Shown: piece after piece, positions 57,954-64,000 of the stretch
Layout of the letters: each line of letters opens with the position of its first letter
How positions within the stretch are numbered: the first letter of the stretch is position 1
NCBI GenBank assembly: GCA_948470475.1
Contig: OX419335.1
Span: 40,766,525 to 40,830,524, forward strand
Length of the DNA stretch: 64,000 nt
Reading direction: 5' to 3'
From: Galaxea fascicularis
Taxonomy: Eukaryota > Cnidaria > Anthozoa > Scleractinia > Euphylliidae
Made by a program: the position numbers and the translations under genes
The notes under the pieces: model-generated
What the model saw: only the letters and a program-made list of their open reading frames with translations
Told to the model about the DNA's origin: nothing
Database searches by the model: none

Positions 57954-60900
57954 TGGCTTGTCGGTGACATCAGTGATTGGATTAAATATCATTATTTGTT
58001 TTATACCCAATCACCCTTGAAACTCTGACCAATTAATAAGTTCGGTGCGAGTAATGGGGCAAATACATGCAATTTTTAACTTTTAACTGTCGAAATGTTT
58101 CTACCTCTAGGCGGCTAAGGAGTAATCAGATTAACCACATACCAGCACATGTATTTCAGAACTTCACCGTGATATTGTCTCTGTAAGTTGTAATTGAGGT
58201 TTTCATAGGAACTTATAGTCTAAATGATGAAAGAGCCCCTCTGGCGAAGCAATAGCGGTCAACTTAACGGTAATGGGCAACAGAAATTAGGAACATAGAG
58301 TCGACCCTACTCTACTCCATCGTCCCTGATCCTGAGTGGTCTTTTTGTCTCCTTCAAAGATATGCAAATGGTCCTTTAACTGGATTAGTCTGCATTCTTG
58401 TTACTAGGCGAACTCTATCTGTATTTGCACTGGGCCTTCCAATCGAGAGCTCGGCTTTCAGTGTTATGACTATCGCGCTACATTGCGTGTAACATCACCT
58501 TGAGACTAAGGTGGCCCTTTTCAGCCGCGCTTCGAAGATGGGAGATGGGACTGACCTACTGCATGTCGAATTCAATCATAATTATATTTAACATTGTTAC
58601 AGAAGCCCTTTCTGCATTTAATACACAGATGAGTATTAATTTTTAATTTCTTTTCAGAGACTTGTCTTTCAACAAGCTGCGTTCGCTACCGAATGATATT
58701 TTTCTTCAAAGTCGAAATCTGACATTGCTGTAAGTATACGAAACCGATACCCATGCGATGTCTGATTACATGATATTCATTTCCCTATGTAGAGTAAACG
58801 TATTCTACATGTACCATTTTACGTTCGCTACCAGAATACTGGTCTAATATCCGGGATCTTTATGATTTCTCCTTTTCTGTATCTTTTAGTTGCCACGCCT
58901 TGCTGCCCTCTCACATCTGCGGCTCATAATATTTTCAGTTTCAACTGGCATTTGTAACTTGCATGGTTAATAAAAAGACGTTTTCCTGCTGTAAAGAACA
59001 CAAGAGAAAATATTAATATAACGATATAACTGGCAAGCAAAATATTAACATTTCATTTCTTAAGCATTGCTTTCTTTATTTAAGTTTAGTTTGATGTTTC
59101 TAATTGCTAGCCTTATCAATGGTGTTTTTGCTCTGTTTCTTTTTAATTTGTTTTTTCTCTTATAATAAAGAGGGCTAAACTTCAACAGCATAAATAACAT
59201 TAGCCATCTCAATTTCGCTGAGCTAAGGAATCTTCAGATTTTGTAAGTTGGTTTCATATATCTTGACTGTGTTTCTAATATCTAAAAAATCAGTTAGATG
59301 ATGATTTGAAGCAGGTTACTTTCATTTCTTGCCTAATTTTAGCACCATTTTTCCACAGGATGATGATAAAAAATAACCTGACGTTTATCCCGAAAAGAGC
59401 TTTTGCTAAACTTCCATGTTTGCGATCTTTGTAAGTGAAAATTTCATTGGCAGGGATAGCTTTCCACCTCTATAGCATTCAATAAGCACACGACATTAGT
59501 AATCTGGCGCAACCTTATTCCCAGGGCTTTCTCCTTTACAAAGGAAAAGCCCTGTGTCAAGTGTCAACGCTGCCAATCTGATGGGAGTGTGTGATGGAGG
59601 ACTGAAACCCGGCCTTGCTATCAAGGAATACCCGTGACTTCAAAACCACATAACTTTCCAAATACCAGATTATCCATTTGTTCATATGAGTGGGCAGAGA
59701 AATACTATAACAAACCACGAGCAAACCACATATAATTTGAAGCTCCTTTACCTTGATCTTGAAATAAAATATTCACATGAGTTATTACTTACGTTTTAGG
59801 TTTCTTCATAGTAATTCAATCAGGTCAATGGATGGCACAGCTTTCGTCGGGCTCAAAGATCTGGAATTGCTGTAAGTTTTTTATTTTTTCTATTTAAAGC
59901 ATAAAAAACATCAGAACACAGCGAGAGCTTCCTTATGCAGTCCACTTAACTTTAGCCTGCTTTCTGTGGTTGTCATAAATGAAATGTATGTATTCGCACC
60001 CATCTTTGGCTGATTTAATATGAACCAATAAAACCAGTTTAGCTCAGTTGGTAGAATGACAGCACCTGCATTGCAGTCTGAAGGCTAGTCATGGATTGGA
60101 CTCCCTTACAAGTCAGAAAATCTTACAGGTTTCCTCTTGTAGCTGTTGAGGTAGTCACCTTTAATTCTTTATCCGCTTCTAATTTATAATAGTGTTCCTT
60201 ATTGCCGGTTTTCACTGTCACACTATCATCAAAACTATTCAACAAATTAAGTGAAGAATCAATGAGATAAAAGAAGATGAATATTCAAACAATCTCGCAA
60301 AGATTCAGGTCTGTGCGATGTTTCGTGCGGGACATATTCGAAGAAATGTTTTACTCAAATTTATAAGGCTTTGTATGGAAATGCCATGTTTGTGTCCCTC
60401 TAAGAGCAGAATTGTTGGGAATAATGTTTGATCAAAATCAAACTCTATCATACACTTGGTCAAGTAAAAACTGTTGGACGAACACCATCCAACATGGGCG
60501 GCCAAACGGTCGAACAATGTTGGGTCGAGCAAAGTTGGAACGTTGAGTCCAACTTTGTTCGTTAGTTTGGCCAGGGCTTAAGTCACTTCTTTTAACCTAC
60601 GTGACAGCATTCTCGGCCGCTAGTTTAATATCGTGTCCGAAATTTTCTAAATGCCGCCAAATGATTTTTTTTTTAATTCGTTTTCAGAACTCTCTTCGAT
60701 AATCCATTGACGTCACTGCCAGATAGCATATTTAGTGAAATGAATCCGAAGACGAAAGTGTAAGTGCTATTATTCGCAACATTATGGCCACGAAGACGCA
60801 CGTTTTTCAATTAGGGCATAACTTCCACAGCTAAAAGTTAAAAAAATTGCCCTTCAAGGCTAACGGTTATCCTTTCCCATCACGGTTAACTTACATGAAA

Positions 60901-62085
60901 ACAAAGAAACGTGCCTTCTTGAATATGAAACATTCGGGATCTGTGTGTTAGTTTGGTCTTCTCAGAAAAGCCTTGCGGGACGCAGACTCCATGTCCACTT
61001 TTCAAGCTAAAAAAAGTCATGCTTTTAATTTTTCCACGGCTAACGGTTTTTTTTTGTCACTCCTAATGGTCTTTTCATCAAGACGTTTCATGGCGAAAGG
61101 TTAACCCCATTGAGACCCTCTGTTAATATCATACTTCATTAGGTTTTGTCTGAAGTTCAGTCCCAGAGAGGGGGTTACTCCCTTATATGGGCTATATAGG
61201 TATGTGCGGCGCCAAAGGGTATGAGTTTTAGCCGTTTTGGTCTCAAATAGGGTATCAATTTTGACCATTTTGGTCTGAAATAGGGTATGGTTTGTGCACT
61301 ATAGTCTTGAATTGGGGGCGCATTATGCAACCTCCTTTATAATGTGGAATTCTAAGCTCGAAACTTCAGTTTGTATCCTACGTAATAAAAGCATATAAAC
61401 ATTGCCTTTAACATTAGTCTGACATTGGGAATTGATTATAAGGCAGGTCTGAAGTAGGGTAGGGAAAATCACAGCTCAGTTTATTCTAAACCGGATAAAT
61501 TTGAAAAAGCAACTTTATCCCTCCGGTTTGGACTTCCACGCTGACACGTCTTTCTTGGTGATCAAAAACGAACCCTCAATTTTGAGCAAGCTTTCCAGAG
61601 CAAAGAAATTTGAATTCGCTGGTTGATTGTATCAGTGTGGGTAGCCAAAACGGAGCTTTCTCGTTTAAACGCTGAGATTATAAGTGAACCATGTGTACAT
61701 GACTTTATCATACATTTTAGCGTTTTGGTCGACAAAGATCAATCTCACTACGTGGACGTTCATTTGGTGAAAACGATACGAAAATAATAGTATCGGCGGA
61801 AAAGGTTTTACGACGTGTCCGAAGAGAAAACGATCTTTGAAATTATGAGGATAGCAGTAAATACAAGAGAGGGCCTAGGTATCAAAGAATTTGTTGCTAA
61901 TTACTCTAGCTTTCACTGTCTTTCTCATTGACTATCATTGTGATAATATTTTATTCTTTTGTTTGTTTGTTTGTTTGTTTAAGAGGTGATGATATCTATA
62001 TCGCGCACAACTGTTCAATTTATTTCAGCTCAATAGGATGCAAGCAGCTCCGTGAGCTTCCTCGCGGCCGGTATACGCCATTTAT
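48102..62085 (+). CDS. Host leucine-rich-repeat gene, about 15 exons seen
   Basis: At least fifteen exons, each bounded by a 3' AG and a GTAAG-type donor, encode one leucine-rich repeat each. All begin with one base completing a codon and end with two bases (phase 2). Exons: 48102-48161, 49213-49287, 49998-50075, 51130-51201, 51288-51362, 52530-52601, 53029-53094, 55228-55299, 58111-58182, 58658-58729, 59171-59242, 59359-59430, 59800-59871, 60688-60759, 62029-62085. Most are 72 nt. An example is DLSFNKLRSLPNDIF. Symmetrical 72-nt phase-2 exons are typical of LGR-type receptors and related LRR proteins of animals. The first and last exons and any membrane domain lie outside or are not recognised. 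Confidence 0.75.
48504..48906. repeat. Inverted repeat pair in intron
   Basis: About 95 nt at 48504-48595 is repeated in inverted orientation at 48810-48905 (shared landmarks: GCATTGTGTCTGTAATACAG and its complement, AAGAGTCGTTGAGGTACTTG and its complement). The spacer is about 215 nt. It is probably a non-autonomous transposon. Confidence 0.7.
54183..54335. repeat. Foldback element with GC-rich centre
   Basis: CGCAGTCTCTTTCTTTTTC on the left and GAAAAGAAAGAGACTGCTCG on the right form inverted ends. The centre is GC-rich (CGCGCCCGCGCTTCTAG and CTCGCGGCTTCGCTGC), unlike the surrounding DNA. It looks like a short DNA-transposon relic. Confidence 0.55.
54580..54715 (+). mobile_element. Non-LTR retrotransposon fragment
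   Basis: The translation LSDKLERIQRNASRWIL followed by YDERLSKL resembles the C-terminal part of LINE-type reverse transcriptases. Only about 40 codons remain before a TA-rich repeat (about 54750-54800). Confidence 0.5.
56028..56183. repeat. Two tRNA-like SINE fragments head-to-head
   Basis: The minus strand at 56028-56090 and the plus strand at 56125-56183 both show GCTCAGTTGGTAGAG-type A boxes and a GGTTCGA-like or related B box. They point away from each other across a short spacer. Neither forms a full tRNA. Confidence 0.55.
56551..56611. repeat. (TA)n microsatellite
   Basis: About 60 nt of TA repeat immediately upstream of the Penelope-like copy. Confidence 0.95.
56674..57258 (+). pseudogene. 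Penelope-like element, C-terminal GIY-YIG part
   Basis: An open frame without its own start runs from about 56674. It reads through FNRHTLKLSYSCMPNM and CNCRKKPDCPLEGKC into a GIY-YIG-like nuclease domain (VIYQATV, TYVGLA, FKERYGNHKTSFRH, ELSKHVW, CLNEKFII). This is the linker and endonuclease end of a Penelope-like retroelement. The reverse transcriptase is missing, so it is a 5'-truncated copy. The usual position of an ATG at 56827 is inside the domain. Confidence 0.8.
57259..57785 (+). mobile_element. 3' region of the Penelope-like copy
   Basis: The non-coding tail ends with ACTGAAGAAGGTCTTCGACC followed by GAAACGTTTTATT, a dyad typical of Penelope-like 3' ends. A TA microsatellite follows at 57911-57951. 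Confidence 0.65.
57911..57951. repeat. (TA)n microsatellite
   Basis: About 40 nt of TA repeat downstream of the retroelement copy. Confidence 0.9.
60036..60115 (+). repeat. tRNA-derived SINE-like fragment
   Basis: TTTAGCTCAGTTGGTAGAAT is a tRNA A-box stretch, followed at tRNA spacing by GGCTAGTCATGGATTGGACTC, a degraded B box. The fold is incomplete. Confidence 0.55.
61150..61330. repeat. Dispersed-type repeat with GGTCTCAAATAGGGTAT units
   Basis: CCGTTTTGGTCTCAAATAGG and CATTTTGGTCTGAAATAGG follow each other about 35 nt apart in the last intron. I recall similar repeats as abundant in coral genomes, but cannot verify this here. Confidence 0.45.
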
Positions 62086-62501
62086 GTAAGTACAAAATCA
62101 AAGGGCTCCTGTGAGCCAACTCGTGAATGCAGTAAAACTACGGTCAGCCTACTGACTACTTTCAATTGGCAGCCAGGGATTTTTCGATTGGAGTGTTTGA
62201 AAAATAGCTTGTGGAACATTTTTTCTAAAACCAAACGATTTGAACGTCCACAACGATTCAGTGATTATTACACGGAACTTCGTAGTTTTTGCATTTTAGA
62301 AAATACATATAAAGGTAAGATTTCTTAAGTCAAAAATAAAATGATTTCAACATAAGATTCCTTAAGCCGAGAAAAACAAGACGAAAAAATAAGATAATTC
62401 CTCTGATTCCTTTCTTTTCTTCTCATTCGTCATTTTATTCTTCACATTGTGAAAGTGCGTTTATGAAATGATATAAAAATAAAATATGTAATTATAGTAT
62501 A
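62086..62501. other. Intron or flank leading into AT-rich DNA
   Basis: Nothing gene-like is seen. The sequence becomes steadily more AT-rich from about 62330. Confidence 0.5.
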
Positions 62502-62893
62502 ATGAATTGTAATAAATTTATTCATAATGAGTTATCATCAGAGTACGTCATCTGTCCTTTTTGTTTGGAGCAGATTAGTGATAGAACGATAAAAAACACT
62601 TTATGCTGTAGTGAACAAGAGATTATAAACGACAATGGTATGAATGTTTGTAAAAATTGTGGAATCATACTATATTATAATTATCATAAAGATTATATTA
62701 ATTTTAATGAAAATAAATACAAAAGGAAAAATCAGTTTATATCAGAAAATATCATCTAAATAATATTCTGATTAGTATTTGCAGTCAAAATAATAGACAG
62801 CTTCAAAATTCTGATAGATTAAAAATATTTGAAATATTTGATAAAATTAATGAAGTTATTCCAAAATTGAATCAAATTAAAGTAGAAAAATAA
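62502..62893 (+). pseudogene. Giant-virus-like zinc-ribbon (VLTF3/TFIIB-type) gene, frameshifted
   Basis: An ATG frame of 85 codons (62502-62759) has paired cysteines CPFC, CC and CKNCG followed by YYNYHKDYINFNENKY. This matches the N-terminal zinc ribbon of late transcription factor 3-like proteins of nucleocytoplasmic large DNA viruses. The frame then stops, but a second plus-strand frame continues from about 62740 to 62893 without a start and carries the expected next part of the family. So the gene is broken by at least one frameshift, and further remnants in other frames reach about 63000. The base composition is far more AT-rich than the herpesvirus-like region. Confidence 0.6.
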
Positions 62894-63072
62894 TAATTTC
62901 AATCAAATACTTGTTAAAACAGATATTCGATATGTTAAAAATAGATTATAATAATATTGAAATCACAAAAAGTGAAACTACTTGAAATTCTATAATGATT
63001 ATTGGAATGATCGTAGAAAGTTGATTCATCTGTAAACGTTTTATTGTATTTTTCAGAAGCTTTGTTTATTAT

Positions 63073-63516
63073 TGTAGGACATAATCTGTTATCATCTCAT
63101 CGAGTTGTTGTAAATAGTTTATGAATGATATGTCGTTGTATTCAAGGCCTCTCAAAAATGATCTCAATTTTATTACTACCTTATGATAATTTTGAAAAGC
63201 GAATTTACACATATTAACTTTTTGTATCGAGATTGTTCTTTACCATATATCCTTGAATTAAAATACCAGGGGTTGATATTACAGATAAAATTATTGGGTT
63301 TAATGTAATATATCCGGCCATCGTTCCTGTACTTACTAGAGCCAATGATACAATATTAAGTGATGATTTAATACGGTTTAGTTTTTTATATTTCCATTTG
63401 TAACACGTATATTTTTTATGATAAGTTTTATATGATTGTTTTAATTCTTTCATTTCAGACTCACTTAATTTCTGATCAATGTGATTCCAATCGAAAATTT
63501 TCCTCTTTATACTCAT
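63073..63516 (-). pseudogene. Hydrophobic two-span protein, frameshifted
   Basis: A minus-strand frame from an ATG at 63516 encodes 100 residues with a charged N-terminus and a hydrophobic hairpin (SLALVSTGTMAGYITLNPIIL and VISTPGILIQGYMV). It stops at 63214, but another frame continues without a start to about 63073, encoding a helical stretch beginning near MCKFAFQNYHKVV. It appears to be one gene with a frameshift. Family not certain. I have the impression of similar proteins near viral-type genes in cnidarian genomes. Confidence 0.5.
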
Positions 63517-63526
63517 ATATATTAGT

Positions 63527-63962
63527 TTAGATTATCAATTTTCTATGAATGCAATATATCATTCCTGATATTTGTCCACATAGAGGATTCGTACGGAAAA
63601 AGTTATTTGTTTTATGGTCTGGAATAGCATATGAATATCCTCTATCCAGTGAATGATCAAAAAAATCTTCCAAATGCATCATGTAGAATGCTATGGGTAT
63701 GAAATACTTGGAATCTTCCAAGAGTTGATTCGAGAATCCATGTTAACCATCCACTATTAGGTCCAATAAGACCAATGTCATAGTTATTCATTTCAAGTAT
63801 TTCATCAATTGTCAACAGTTCATTAAAATGCTTATGATACAAGTATTGATATACCAAAGCAGATTTTAATATAACATTTTCAACATTAGGATGCTTTTCT
63901 TTTGTTTCAAGAAATAATCTTTCTATGTATTTCTTTATTTCTTTTATCATATAATATATCAT
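63527..63962 (-). pseudogene. Unknown protein, frameshifted
   Basis: Two overlapping minus-strand frames (63657-63962 and 63527-63721) appear to be parts of one protein: the first contains LIGPNSGWLTW and HSILHDAFGRFF, and the second continues with FFDHSLDRGYSYAI. The junction near 63660-63720 must hold a frameshift. The HD pair in LHDAF could be catalytic, as in phospholipase-like or hydrolase proteins, but I cannot assign a family. It belongs to the same very AT-rich block as the zinc-ribbon remnant. Confidence 0.45.
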
Positions 63963-64000
63963 TGTATTATTTAACCAGTTTCAACATCTGTTATTGTAAC

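Noticed and set aside
1..64000. CRISPR arrays, bacterial operons or ribosome binding sites
   Set aside because: No regularly spaced repeats are seen. TATA boxes, AATAAA signals, introns and Kozak-type starts show eukaryotic expression.

Overview
This window is eukaryotic chromosomal DNA carrying most of a large herpesvirus-like element. From about 1 to 45.5 kb the sequence is gene-dense and has balanced base composition. It holds about 34 mostly uninterrupted genes on both strands, with gaps of a few tens of bases, overlapping ends, and AATAAA signals next to TATA boxes. The left end is cut: one minus-strand gene runs out of the window. From about 45.5 to 64 kb the DNA is AT-rich and gene-poor. 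It has microsatellites, tRNA-derived SINE-like repeats, a Penelope-like retroelement and one host gene split into about fifteen phase-2 exons of roughly 72 nt, each encoding one leucine-rich repeat. The repeats and exon style fit a cnidarian, probably a coral. That host identification is inference.

The viral affinity rests on several genes. A terminase ATPase half (12287-13219) ends at a splice donor where herpesvirus terminase genes carry their intron. There is a family B DNA polymerase (26709-30074), with a large AAA+/SF3 primase-helicase candidate (22215-26663) transcribed divergently from it, and a Pif1/RecD-type SF1 helicase (34932-36887). There are also two protein kinases, multi-pass membrane proteins, a tail-anchored membrane protein and several signal-peptide glycoproteins. 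The nearest known group is probably Malacoherpesviridae or a sister lineage. Major capsid, protease and the terminase nuclease exon are not seen here.

The accessory gene set is unusual. It includes a zinc-finger tyrosine recombinase that could act as an integrase (18778-20844), a complete TRAF-like RING/zinc-finger/coiled-coil/MATH protein beside a decayed partial copy (4587-7000), a RING finger fused to the polymerase C-terminus, a SLOG-fold protein, a double GRF zinc-finger protein, and a possible HUH Rep protein in an AT-rich block (30075-32190). That block also contains a retroelement tail, so the element has probably been resident in the host genome. Most viral frames are open, so integration appears recent or the element is still functional.

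Layout: 1-2.9 kb, minus-strand membrane and unknown proteins; 3.0-7.2 kb, an unknown gene and the TRAF pair; 7.2-12.3 kb, minus-strand membrane and unknown genes; 12.3-18.2 kb, plus-strand terminase, secreted protein, kinase and coiled-coil protein; 18.3-21.2 kb, recombinase region; 21.2-30.1 kb, replication genes; 30.1-32.2 kb, AT-rich insertion; 32.2-45.0 kb, glycoproteins, helicase, kinase, GRF, coiled-coil and SLOG genes; 45.0-45.7 kb, repeated boundary DNA; 45.7-62.1 kb, host DNA; 62.4-64 kb, a decayed, very AT-rich giant-virus-like remnant.
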